A stretch of DNA of 64,000 bases from an uncultured Opitutaceae bacterium (GTDB lineage: Bacteria > Verrucomicrobiota > Verrucomicrobiia > Opitutales > Opitutaceae), in contig CALFNN010000030.1 of assembly GCA_937902925.1 (NCBI GenBank), forward strand, positions 54,587 through 118,586. Reading direction: 5' to 3'. The position numbers and the translations under genes are program-made. Shown here piece after piece: positions 1 to 9,300 of the stretch; within the stretch, counting starts at the first letter, position 1, and every line of letters starts with the position of its first letter. The notes under the pieces were generated by a model. That model had not been told where the DNA came from. It saw nothing but the letters and a program-made list of their open reading frames with translations, and did not search any database.

Positions 1-978
1 ACCAATGTTCCCCAGCTCCTCGGCGAATCCCTGCAGGCCAGCGCGAAGGACTATCTCGGCAGTCCCGCCTTCAAACAGTTCAACGGCACGATCGCCGGCG
101 CCGTCGCCGACGCCTTCGGTGGCGACAAGGAGAAAATCCAGCAGCGGATCGAGGCGGGCGATTTCGGCCTCGGCCGCGTCATCGGCCCGGCCAAGCCCGC
201 CGATCCCTCGCTCCGCCGCCTCGATAACAACCCCACGCCCGCGCCGGCGGGCTCGGCCCAATCGACCAGCGCGTCCGCGGCCCCCGCCCCTGCGGCCTCC
301 AACGCCGCCGCCGACACCCTCGCCCGCATCGTCCGCCTCGAAACCGTTCAGGTCGTCGGCGCCAACGTGAAGAGTCCCGCCGCCACCAGCATCGTCGGCG
401 GCTGGGCGATTCAGTTCCTGCTGTTCGCCCTTAGCGCCTCCGCCACGAGCCTTTTCCGCGAGCGCGACGCCGGCCTCTTCCAGCGGCTGCTCGCCTCGCC
501 GGTCACCCGCGCCCAGATCCTTTGGAGCAAATTCCTCTACGGCGTCTGCCTTGGCATCATCCAACTCATGGTGCTGTTCTTCGCCGGCCGCGTGCTCTTC
601 GGCATCGAGATCGAGCGCCACGTCGGCCTGCTCTTGATCGTCTGCACCTTCGCCGCATCCGCGTGCACCTCCTTCGGCATGCTCCTCGCCGCCATCGCGC
701 CGAACGCCGAGGCCGCTCAGGGTCTCGCGACGTTTCTGATCATGATGATGAGCTCCCTCGGCGGCGCGTGGTTCCCCATCACGCTCATGCCCGTGTTCAT
801 CCAGCAATTCAGCAAGCTCACCCTCGTCTATTGGTCGATGGAGGGCTTCAGCTCCGTGCTGTGGGCCGGCCAGTCGTTCCTCCAAATTCTTCCCATCCTC
901 GGCATCCTTGCCGGCATCACCGCGGTCGTCATGAGCATCGCCATCTGGCGGTTCAACCGCGGCCGGATTTTCGAGTGA
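1..978 (+). CDS. ABC-2 type transporter permease, 5' end cut by window
   Basis: The reading frame is open from base 1 to the TGA at 976-978, so the true start lies outside the window. About 325 residues are visible. The first ~120 residues are soluble, with an Ala/Pro-rich linker (around bases 230-330). The rest carries about five hydrophobic segments typical of ABC-2 permeases, including the FRERDAGLFQRLLASPVTR stretch that family members carry just after a membrane segment, and a final TM followed by WRFNRGRIFE. Such proteins form the membrane part of exporters for drugs, lipids or polysaccharides together with an ATPase; the ATPase is presumably upstream, outside the window. The substrate cannot be told. 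An internal ATG-like start near 367 would drop the soluble part and is less likely. Confidence 0.85.
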   Translation, partial: TNVPQLLGESLQASAKDYLGSPAFKQFNGTIAGAVADAFGGDKEKIQQRIEAGDFGLGRVIGPAKPADPSLRRLDNNPTPAPAGSAQSTSASAAPAPAASNAAADTLARIVRLETVQVVGANVKSPAATSIVGGWAIQFLLFALSASATSLFRERDAGLFQRLLASPVTRAQILWSKFLYGVCLGIIQLMVLFFAGRVLFGIEIERHVGLLLIVCTFAASACTSFGMLLAAIAPNAEAAQGLATFLIMMMSSLGGAWFPITLMPVFIQQFSKLTLVYWSMEGFSSVLWAGQSFLQILPILGILAGITAVVMSIAIWRFNRGRIFE

Positions 979-1012
979 CAACGTTGCGCAAACTCGCCGC
1001 GATGTCGGGCGT

Positions 1013-3271
1013 TTGAACCGGCCCATCTACGCCTCGCCCCGCTTTGGCCTGCTCGTCGCCATCGCCGTGCTGCTCGGTGCATTCGTGTTGGAAGCGATCG
1101 GCACGACGGCGGCGGGCGTGATCTATGGCATCGGCGTCGTTTACGGATCCCACGCGTGGGCTGGCGCCAATTCGGGCACGGCGGCGGTGCTCACGATGAT
1201 CGGCAAGCTGACGGGCGCCGTCACCATTGCTGCGCTGGTCCTGCACCGCTCGCGCGAATCGTGGCGCAGCGTGGGGCGCGCCGGCTTCACCCCGGTCACC
1301 CTCGTCGTGCTGTTCGTGCCGATTGTCGCCGGCATCACGATCGTCCTGTCGGAACTGGACAACCTGCTGCGCGCCTTCTTGCCGGCGCGCGTCGAGCCGT
1401 TCTGGAACCTCGCCCCGACCTTGAATGCCACGCTGGCGTTTTCGTGGACCGGCCCGCTCCTCGCCATCGTCGTCGGCCCGGTGTGCGAAGAACTGGTTTT
1501 TCGCGGCCTGGTCCTGCGCGGCCTGCTCGGTCGCTACCGGCCGTGGACCGCGGTCGTTGTCTCGGCGGCGTCGTTCGCAGCGATGCATCTCAACCCCGCG
1601 CAGATGCCGATCGCCCTCGGGCTCGGCGCCTTGCTGGGGTGGATTTATATGCGCACCCGCTCGCTCGGCCTGTGTGTCCTCGGCCACGCGCTCAACAACT
1701 CGGCCAGTTACGTCGTCGGGTTCGTGCCGTTCGAGATCGACGGTTTCAACCGTGTGCCCGAGGTCGCGGGCAATGTCTTTCAACCGTGGTGGTTCGACGG
1801 CATCGGGTTCGCCCTGATCGCTGCCGGCATCTGGTTCATTCATCGCCTCGCGCCCGCCGCCGAACCGTGGGCGGTGGCGCCGTCGCCCGAGCCGCCTCCG
1901 CTGGAGCCGCCGCTCCTTGAACCTCCGCTCCTGTCACCCGCCCCGACTGCAAATGACGGTTGTCAGCCCGCAATTCCTGAGGATGCTTCGGCTTTCATGT
2001 CCGCCGATCTCGCTCGTCTCGTCACGTCCCTCGCCCAGCGCGCCCGCGCTGCGTCGCTCGTGCTCGCCACGGTGCCGACGGCCGCCAAGAACGCCGCGCT
2101 GGCGAAACTCGCCGACCTGATCGACGCCTCCCACGCCGCGCTCCTCGCAGCCAACGCCCGCGACCTCGCCTCGCCCGAGGCCGCCGCCCTCGCGCCCGCT
2201 GCGCGCGACCGCCTGAAGGTCGACCCGGCCCGCCTGCAGCATCTCGCCGCGTCAGTGCGCGACGTCATCGCGCTCCCCGATCCCGTCGGCGCCGAACTCG
2301 AGGCGTGGACGCGCCCCAACGGCCTCCGCATCCGCAAGGTCCGCGTGCCCATCGGCGTCATCGGCATCATCTACGAGTCGCGCCCCAACGTCACCGTCGA
2401 CTGCGCCATCCTCTGCCTGAAGAGCGGCAACGCCGCCATTCTCCGCGGCGGCAAGGAGAGTTTCCACACCAACACCGCTCTCGCCGCGCTCATCGCGCAG
2501 GCGCTCACCGCGACCGGCCTGCCCCCGGATGCCGTCCAGCTCATCCCCACCACGGATCGCGCCGCGCTCACCACGCTGCTCAAGCTCGACACGCTCGTCC
2601 ACTGCATCATCCCCCGCGGCGGCGAGAGCCTCATCCGCTACGTCGCGCAGAACTCCACCATCCCGGTCATCAAGCATTACAAGGGCGTGTGCTTCGTCTA
2701 CGTCGACCAAGCCGCCGACCTCGCGATGGCGGAGCAGATCACCGTCAACGCCAAGACCTCGAAGCCCAGCGTCTGCAACGCCGCCGAGCAACTCCTCGTC
2801 CATCGCGACGTCGCCGAAAAATTCCTGCCCGCCGTCGCCCGCGCGCTCACCGCGAAGAACGTCCAGCTCCGCTGCGACGCCGCCAGCGCCGCCCTCCTCG
2901 CCCGGGAAAGCATCGCCACCACGCCCGCGACCGATGCCGACTACTCGGCGGAATTCCTCGACTACATCATCGCCGTCCGCGTGGTCGATTCGCTCGACGC
3001 CGCCATCGCCACGATCAACCGCGACAGCTCCAATCACAGCGACGCCATCGTGACCGCCGACGAAACCGCCGCGCGCCGCTTCCTCGCCGAGATCGACAGC
3101 GCCACCGTGTTCTGGAACGCGAGCACACGCTTCGACGACGGTTTCGAGTTCGGCTTCGGCGCCGAGATCGGCATCAGCACGGATCGGCTCCACGCCCGCG
3201 GCCCGATGGGCCTGCCCGAACTCTGCTCCTACAAGTATCTCATCGAGGGCACCGGACAGGTTCGGGGTTGA
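1013..3271 (+). CDS. proA: CPBP-family membrane protease joined in frame to gamma-glutamyl phosphate reductase (ProA)
   Basis: One open frame of 752 codons starts at a TTG (1013) and contains two complete enzymes. Residues 1-285 are a multi-TM CPBP (Abi) protease with all three family motifs: EELVFRG (E159, E160, R164), FAAMH (H192) and HALNNS (H225). A Pro/Glu/Leu-rich linker (about 285-328, with PEPPPLEPPLLEPPLL) follows. Residues 329-752 are a full-length ProA (NADPH reduction of gamma-glutamyl phosphate in proline synthesis) with the active-site Cys in KPSVCNAAEQ and the C-terminal MGLPELCSYKYLI. ProA is normally a separate ~415-residue cytosolic enzyme. There is no stop between the modules. 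The ProA module could also be translated from its own ATG at 1997 (weak GAGG at 1979-1982). The join may be real or may come from loss of the CPBP stop by an indel or sequencing error. Each domain assignment is firm; the fusion itself is less certain. Confidence 0.8.
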   Translation: MNRPIYASPRFGLLVAIAVLLGAFVLEAIGTTAAGVIYGIGVVYGSHAWAGANSGTAAVLTMIGKLTGAVTIAALVLHRSRESWRSVGRAGFTPVTLVVLFVPIVAGITIVLSELDNLLRAFLPARVEPFWNLAPTLNATLAFSWTGPLLAIVVGPVCEELVFRGLVLRGLLGRYRPWTAVVVSAASFAAMHLNPAQMPIALGLGALLGWIYMRTRSLGLCVLGHALNNSASYVVGFVPFEIDGFNRVPEVAGNVFQPWWFDGIGFALIAAGIWFIHRLAPAAEPWAVAPSPEPPPLEPPLLEPPLLSPAPTANDGCQPAIPEDASAFMSADLARLVTSLAQRARAASLVLATVPTAAKNAALAKLADLIDASHAALLAANARDLASPEAAALAPAARDRLKVDPARLQHLAASVRDVIALPDPVGAELEAWTRPNGLRIRKVRVPIGVIGIIYESRPNVTVDCAILCLKSGNAAILRGGKESFHTNTALAALIAQALTATGLPPDAVQLIPTTDRAALTTLLKLDTLVHCIIPRGGESLIRYVAQNSTIPVIKHYKGVCFVYVDQAADLAMAEQITVNAKTSKPSVCNAAEQLLVHRDVAEKFLPAVARALTAKNVQLRCDAASAALLARESIATTPATDADYSAEFLDYIIAVRVVDSLDAAIATINRDSSNHSDAIVTADETAARRFLAEIDSATVFWNASTRFDDGFEFGFGAEIGISTDRLHARGPMGLPELCSYKYLIEGTGQVRG
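1997..3271 (+). other. ProA module with possible independent start inside the fused ORF
   Basis: ATG 1997 begins MSADLARLVTSLAQRARAAS, which is where ordinary ProA proteins begin, and gives a 424-residue product of normal family length. A GAGG lies 14 bases upstream, farther than ideal. If ribosomes initiate here, ProA is made as a normal soluble enzyme even if the upstream CPBP frame also reads into it. This entry marks the alternative gene boundary and does not claim a second gene. Confidence 0.5.
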
Positions 3272-3316
3272 AGCGGCCGGCCGTTGGTGATTTCAACGGC
3301 GGTCCATTCAACTCCG

Positions 3317-5476
3317 ATGTTTTCCTCCCCGTCGTCCACGCGGCTGAAGATCGTTGGCACCGAGGGCCATTCCCCGGAGAGCCTGCGCCAGGAAGTCGAC
3401 CGCGGCGCGCGGTTCGTGATCTACAGCTACAACGTCTCGCTGCTCGTCGTCAGCTTCAAGCGCCCGACGGACATCTACTTCATCCGCCCGGGGGAGAGCC
3501 GCATCCTCAAGGCCCTGCCGTTCACGCTGATTTCGCTCGTGTGCGGCTGGTGGGGCATTCCGTGGGGCATCATCTACACGTTTCAATCGCTCCACCAGAA
3601 TCTCACCGGCGGCAAGGACGTGACCGAGTCGCTCCTCGCGACACTTAACCCGCCACCCGTCGCGCCGGGCGAAGCCGCCCCGCCCGCCCCGCCGCCGCCT
3701 CCGCCGCGAAAACCCGTTTCGCCGCGCCGCGTCTTCGCCACGATCGGCGTCGTCGCTGCGGTTGCCGCCATCGTCTACCCGTGCGTCTGCTACTTTTACG
3801 GGCAGAATCTTTCTGTCGCGCTGATCTCTGGCCTCAAGGCTCCCTATTCCGTCGAGCTCAACGGCACCGCCCACCAGCTCCGGCCCGGCCACCCTGAAGT
3901 GGTGACGCTCGCCGAGGGCGACTTCGTTCTCCGCGGCGCGCCCGGTGCGAAGGACGAGCAGCACTTCACCGCCGAAACGAGTTTCTTTTCCCGGCCGTTC
4001 GACCGCCACGTCCTCGTGGTCAATCCCGACCGCACCGCCGTCGTTTACCGGGAGACGATCGCCTATCATCCGACCGGCGCCACGGCCGACCCGAACGAAA
4101 AAGCCACCTTCGATCTCCACGCCAATCAACTTTCGTATTTCCTCCCGGAGCCGGACTACTTCATCGAGGAATTTCCGAAGACCATTTCGATGCCGTCCGA
4201 CTCCAGCGCGGTCAGCAAAACCCGCATCGCGGCGCTGGAAGACCTGCCGCTCGAGCAAACGACATCGCTGCTCACCGAAAAGCTCGGCTACGATGCCACC
4301 CGCAATTTTCTCGCCAACCAGGCCCGCGTCGACCCCGAGAACGAACGCCTCCAGCGCCTCGTCATTTCCGTGCTCAAGCCCGCTGACTGCCGCGCCCTCC
4401 TCGAGTCGCACCTGGCGGACCGCCCGCTGCTGGTCGAATGGCACCGCGCCTACCAGTATTTCATGGACCGGAGTTTCCCGGCCGTGGACCTCGCCACCAG
4501 CTACCGCCAGCAGATGGAGACCGATCCCGGGGACGGCACCTTGATTTACCTCTACGCCCGGTTGTTGCTCAACCCCGCCGAGGCCGCCCCGTTTTACGCG
4601 CGGGCCTTGCACGTCCAGCATCCGAGTTTCTATGCGGCCTATGCGCTCGGCTTCGACGCGTTTGTCGCCGGGCACTATGCCGCCAGTCTCGATTTCATCG
4701 AGCGCGCCAAACGCGGCGGCGTGAATGTCGAAGCCCTTCGCCTCTGCGAACGCGACGACCTCCTCGCCCTCGGCCGGAAGGCCGACGCCCTGGCGAACGT
4801 CCGGGAGCTCCGTCGCAAGGATCCCGCCGACAGTGAACTCTGCGCGGACGAACTGCTGCTCACGCAAAGCCAGGCGCCCGACCGCGTGGGCGGGCAGCGC
4901 GCCATCGCCGCATTTGTCGCCACGCTGCGCAGCCGGTTCGGGGCCGGCGACTATTCGGCCGTGGAAGGTTATCTCAACGCCCGCCTGAGCTACGGGCTCG
5001 GCGAGGAACGCGAAGCCGCCGGCTTCAGCGCGAAGCTCCAGGGCCCGATGAACCAGTTCGAATCCGCCGTCGCCCGCCGCGATCACGCCGCCGCCGCCAA
5101 GGCGCTCGCCCCGGTGCCGGAGCTGCCGTCGCACTACAGCTGGCTCCTGATGTTGACCGCCCACGCCGCCGGCGACACCGCGGCGGCCGACGGCTACTTC
5201 AAGCAGGCCGTCGCCCGCCTCGCCGCCGAGGACAAATCCTCGCGCGCCGCGGCCCGGCACATCGCCGGCGGCTCCGCGGCGGATCACGCCGCGCTGCTGC
5301 TGACACCGAACTACGCGGAGGAGCTGCGCATCCTCTTCACCGCGCTCGGCGTCCGCTTCCCCGCGCAACGCGAAGCCTATTTCGCCCGCGCCCGCGAGCT
5401 CGACCACGACCCGTCGTTCCCGCACCTCCTGCTCACCGCCGTCCGCAAGGATCCAGTATCTGGGTCGAAGCTCTGA
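3317..5476 (+). CDS. Large two-TM protein of unknown function with helical-repeat C-terminal region
   Basis: A 719-residue protein from ATG 3317 (a GTG at 3284 would add 11 residues). The N-terminal ~100 residues form a small module with the pattern YSYNVSLLVVSFKRPTDIYF and a hydrophobic hairpin rich in Gly/Trp (CGWWGIPWGIIYTF), an arrangement I associate with widespread uncharacterised membrane proteins. A Pro-rich stretch (~108-132) leads to a second TM segment (TIGVVAAVAAIVYPCVCYF). The rest is extracytoplasmic or cytoplasmic with Ala-rich helix pairs resembling TPR/Sel1 repeats (for example AARHIAGGSAADHAALLLTP). No catalytic motif was recognised. It follows the ProA frame by 45 bases on the same strand, so may be co-transcribed. 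Function is unknown. Confidence 0.75.
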   Translation: MFSSPSSTRLKIVGTEGHSPESLRQEVDRGARFVIYSYNVSLLVVSFKRPTDIYFIRPGESRILKALPFTLISLVCGWWGIPWGIIYTFQSLHQNLTGGKDVTESLLATLNPPPVAPGEAAPPAPPPPPPRKPVSPRRVFATIGVVAAVAAIVYPCVCYFYGQNLSVALISGLKAPYSVELNGTAHQLRPGHPEVVTLAEGDFVLRGAPGAKDEQHFTAETSFFSRPFDRHVLVVNPDRTAVVYRETIAYHPTGATADPNEKATFDLHANQLSYFLPEPDYFIEEFPKTISMPSDSSAVSKTRIAALEDLPLEQTTSLLTEKLGYDATRNFLANQARVDPENERLQRLVISVLKPADCRALLESHLADRPLLVEWHRAYQYFMDRSFPAVDLATSYRQQMETDPGDGTLIYLYARLLLNPAEAAPFYARALHVQHPSFYAAYALGFDAFVAGHYAASLDFIERAKRGGVNVEALRLCERDDLLALGRKADALANVRELRRKDPADSELCADELLLTQSQAPDRVGGQRAIAAFVATLRSRFGAGDYSAVEGYLNARLSYGLGEEREAAGFSAKLQGPMNQFESAVARRDHAAAAKALAPVPELPSHYSWLLMLTAHAAGDTAAADGYFKQAVARLAAEDKSSRAAARHIAGGSAADHAALLLTPNYAEELRILFTALGVRFPAQREAYFARARELDHDPSFPHLLLTAVRKDPVSGSKL

Positions 5477-5642
5477 GCCTCTCCATCTTCTGCCGGGGCC
5501 AGCACCAGAGCTCATCGCCCTCGGCGAAGGGGTGCGCAACAAGGCGCTCGAAAGGGTCGAGCAGTATTCTCTGCTCACCCGCAGAGCATGCGGAGAATTC
5601 CACGACTGCTTCGCGATCGGGCGAGTAATCGTAACCGGCCAT
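5433..5642 (-). pseudogene. Probable remnant of a RelE-like toxin gene
   Basis: Read on the minus strand from ATG 5642, the frame gives MAGYDYSPDREAVVEFSA, then QRILLDPFERLVAHPFAEGD. This resembles the first ~50 residues of small RelE/ParE-type toxins from this phylum (pattern Y-x-S-x-x-A-x-x-F, L-x-x-F-x-x-L-A-x-x-P-F-x-x-G-D). The remaining ~20 residues lose that similarity and the frame ends within the tail of the preceding gene, so the C-terminal half with the catalytic residues is missing. The same frame is open upstream to 5729 without a clear antitoxin. The family assignment rests on motif memory only. An alternative is a chance ORF. The rest of 5477-5815 holds nothing else I can recognise. 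Confidence 0.35.
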
Positions 5643-5815
5643 TATCTGGCCGCGACCGAACCGAGTGGTTTCAACATGGGGCGAAGCTACGTCGACCTCA
5701 CCCTTTAACCGATCCAATCTTTTCGCCACGAATCAGCTTGTCGCTCTACGAGAAAAATCATCATTTGTCTTCAGTCACAGATGCAAGAAATCGTGGGATC
5801 GTTTCACTGGACCGA

Positions 5816-6340
5816 ATGGCTGCCATGAGCGACATCAGCCTGTCTCCCACTGAACCGATACCACCCGAAGGGCTGGCCCTTTGGAATTTTCGACGGAAAG
5901 TCATAAAGGAAATTCAAAATTCGGTCGCTCGTTCAATCAATTCTCCTCTCGTTGCCATCGAGCAACAGACCGTCATTCTCAAGGCTCTCAAATCTACGCT
6001 AGCGGTTGATGTGAACGAGCTTGGATTTGTCCATGAAAATACCTTGTCGACCATTATTCTTGCGGAACTGCGCGATAAAATTCTGCGGGCTGAAAAAGTC
6101 GGACGCCAATGTGCCGCCACGGAATTGGCAAAGAAGCCAAGATTGCCGATGATGAGTAAGAAATTGAAGATTCTGGCAGTAATTTCCACTGTTTGGATTG
6201 TTGCTATTTGTGCAGTGGCGTCTCCCGGCCACGGCGCCTTTATGTTAGGGCCCTTCCTGAATCAGTTTTGCATAATCGGAATCTTGCCGATCGTGATAGT
6301 GTGGGGCGGTGTATGGATTTTCCAAAAAGACGGAAAATAA
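5816..6340 (+). CDS. Hypothetical membrane protein with two C-terminal TM segments
   Basis: A 174-residue product from ATG 5816 (or ATG 5825, MSDISLSPTEPIPP). Residues ~25-115 look alpha-helical and charged (FRRKVIKEIQNSVARSI, ELRDKILRAEKVGR). Two hydrophobic segments follow (ILAVISTVWIVAICAVA and IIGILPIVIVWGGVWIF), with a short tail KDGK. The base composition is visibly poorer in G+C than its neighbours and it uses AT-ending codons freely, which suggests recent acquisition. It is convergent with the xdh gene, whose stop lies 19 bases away. I do not recognise the family. The frame is open upstream to 5588 but that part looks non-coding. Confidence 0.6.
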   Translation: MAAMSDISLSPTEPIPPEGLALWNFRRKVIKEIQNSVARSINSPLVAIEQQTVILKALKSTLAVDVNELGFVHENTLSTIILAELRDKILRAEKVGRQCAATELAKKPRLPMMSKKLKILAVISTVWIVAICAVASPGHGAFMLGPFLNQFCIIGILPIVIVWGGVWIFQKDGK

Positions 6341-6359
6341 TCCCCTCTAGACTGCCAGA

Positions 6360-9300
6360 TCAGGCGATTCGTCCCTGAATCGCCCGCCACACCGCCTCGC
6401 TGGTCGCCGGTGACGCCAGCGGCACCTGGCCGCCGGCCTGGCCAAAGCTCGCCACGGCGTCGCGGATCGCCTCGCGCACCGAGAACGCCAGCATCAGCGG
6501 CGGCTCGCCCACGGCCTTGCTGCCGTGCACCGCCTTGTCGTTCGCCGCGTCGGGCATCAGCGTGATGTTGAATTCCATCGGCGCGTCGCTGATCGCCGGA
6601 ATTTGATAAGTGCTCGCGCTGTGCGTGAGCAGGCGGCCCTGCGGATCCCACTTCAACTCCTCGCTCGTCAGCCAGCCCATCCCCTGCACGAAGCCGCCCT
6701 CGATCTGGCCGCGATCGACGCCCGGGTTGAGCGAGTTGCCGACGTCGTGCACGATGTCCACGCGCCGCACGCGGCTCATGCCGGTGTAGCCGTCGACCTC
6801 CACCTCCGCGACCGCCGCGCCACACGCGTAGTAGGCGAACGGCCGGCCCGAGACCGTTTTCCAGTCCCAGTGAATCCCCGGCGTCGCGTAGTAACCCGTC
6901 GTCGAGAGGCTGACCCGCTCCGCATAGCACTGCTGCGCGACCTGCTTGAACGACACCCGCACAAACGGCGCATGCGCCAGGAAAACCTCGCCGTCCTCGA
7001 ACCGCACCTGTTCCTCCGGCGCCACCGCCCCGTCCGCCGGCCCTTTCCCGCCGCTCCGGCCGGTCGTCAGGTCGACCTTGATATCGCCCCGCATCCCTCC
7101 GACGGCCGCGGCCGCCAGCAGCTTCGCGGCCACCGGCTTCATCCGGTCGCGCAGCGTCACGCACGCCGCGCGCACCGCCGCCCCGTTCAAGTCCGCCCCG
7201 GAGCTCGCCGCCGTCGCCGAGGTGTTCGGCACCTTGTCGGTGCTCGTCCGCATCATCCGGATCGCCGCCGCCGGCAGCCCCAGCTCGCGCATCGCCACGC
7301 CGAGGATCTTCGTGTTCAACCCCTGCCCCATCTCCGTGCCGCCGTGGTTCACCTGCACCGTGCCGTCCTGATAAATGTGGAGCAGCGCACCCGCCTGGTT
7401 GTAGTGGGTGAGCGTGAACGAAATCCCGAACTTCACCGGCGTGACCGCCAGCCCGCGTTTCACGCGCGCGTGCGTGCGGTTCCAGGCCGCGATCTCGAGG
7501 CGGCGGTCGATGAACTTCGCCTGGTCCTGCACCGTCCGCCACATTTTCTGCACGCGGTTGTCGCCGACGTCCTCGCCGTAGTGCGTCGTGTTTGTCCGCC
7601 CCATGCCGCGGTAGAGATTGCGCTCCCGCACGATCTCCGGCGGCAATCGCAATGTCCGCGCCACCCGGTCGACGATCTCCTCGATCACCAGCATGCCCTG
7701 CGGCCCGCCGAAGCCGCGGAACGCCGTGTTCGACGCCACGTTTGTCTTCGCAATCTTGCCCGTCAGTCGCACCGCCGGCAGGTAGTAGGCGTTGTCGATA
7801 TGGAACAGCGCGCGGTCGAGCACCGGCTGGGATAAATCGAGCGACCAGCCGCCGTCCGACACCAAGTCCGCCTGCACCGCGAGCAACTTTCCCTCCGCAT
7901 CGAAGCCGACCTCGAACTTCGCGTAAAACGGATGCCGCTTCCCGGTGAGCGCCATGTCGAGGTCGCGGTCGAACTGCACGCGCACCGGCCGCCCGGTCTT
8001 CAACGCCGCGAGCGCGACGAGCGCCGCCGGCGTGTTGCCCTGCGTCTCCTTCCCGCCGAATCCGCCGCCCATCCGCGGCGCCTGGACGACGACCTTGTGG
8101 CGCGGCAGGCGCAGCACCTCGCTCACGATCGCCTGGATTTCCGACGGATGCTGCGTGGACGAGCAGATGGTCACGTCGCCGTCGTCCCCGCACTCCGCCC
8201 ACGCCGCCTGCGTCTCGAGGTAAAAATGCTCCTGCCCGCCAAACTCGAACTCGCCCGCCAGCCGGTGCGGCGCCTCGGCCAGCGCCTTCGCGCAATCGCC
8301 ACGCTTCATCAGCCGCGGCTCCGTGTGAAAACTGTTCTGCGCGATCGCGTCTGCGATCGAGACGATCGGTGGCAACGGCTCATACTCTACCTGCACGAGC
8401 GCCGCCGCCGCCCGGCACGCCGCCACCGACTCGCCCGCGACCAGCGCCACGATGTGTCCGTGATAAAGCACCTCGTCCGCCGCGAACAACGTCTCGTCGT
8501 GCCGCGATACCCCCACGTTGTTCTGTCCCGGCACGTCCTCGGCCATCAGCACGGCCGCGATCCCCGGCATCGCCAGCGCGCCGTTCGCATCGCGCCGCGT
8601 GATCTTCGCGCGGGCATGCGGCGCCATCACCGGCCAGACTTCGAGCATCGGACGCTGCTGCGCGATGTCGTCCACGTAGTGCGCCCGCCCGGTCACGTGA
8701 CCTACCGCGCTTTCGTGTCGCAGTTGTTTCGACGCCTCCTCCACCGGCCACGGCGCGCTGCCGGTAAACGCCGGCGGCGCATCGACCGCGAGGCTGGCTT
8801 CGCCCGAAACGAATTTTTCCCAGAGCGAAACGATCACACCGCGCCGATACTCGGCGCTCCCGCGCACGTCGTCGATCGGCTTGAATTCGCCGCGCAAAAT
8901 CTCCGCCACGTCCTTCGCCGCCACGGCGAGGGTCCGGCCTTCCAGCGCCGCCTCCGCCCGCCTTGCCCGCAACGGCATCGCCGCCACGCCGCCATAAGCG
9001 ATCCGCGCCTTGCGCACCACGCCGCCGGCATCGCATTCCACGGTGAACGCCCCCGCGACGATGCTGATGTCCAGCTCGCGCCGGTGGGATACTTTTTGGA
9101 AATCCACCCGGCGGGTGAACCCCTTCGCCACTCCGCCGCGCGGCAACACGATTTCCTGCATGATCTCGTCCGGCCGGAGCTGGGTCTGCCGGTAACCCGT
9201 GAAGAACCCGTCGAGCGGGACCGTGCGCTCCCCGAGCGTCGACGCGAGCACGACACTCGCGTCGAGCGTCAGCAGCACCGGCGCGCTGTCGCCGATCGGC

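Noticed and set aside
3308..5578. Minus-strand 756-codon frame over the large membrane protein gene
   Set aside because: Composition is Arg/Gly-rich and no motif is visible; the plus-strand protein has real membrane segments and a coherent domain order.
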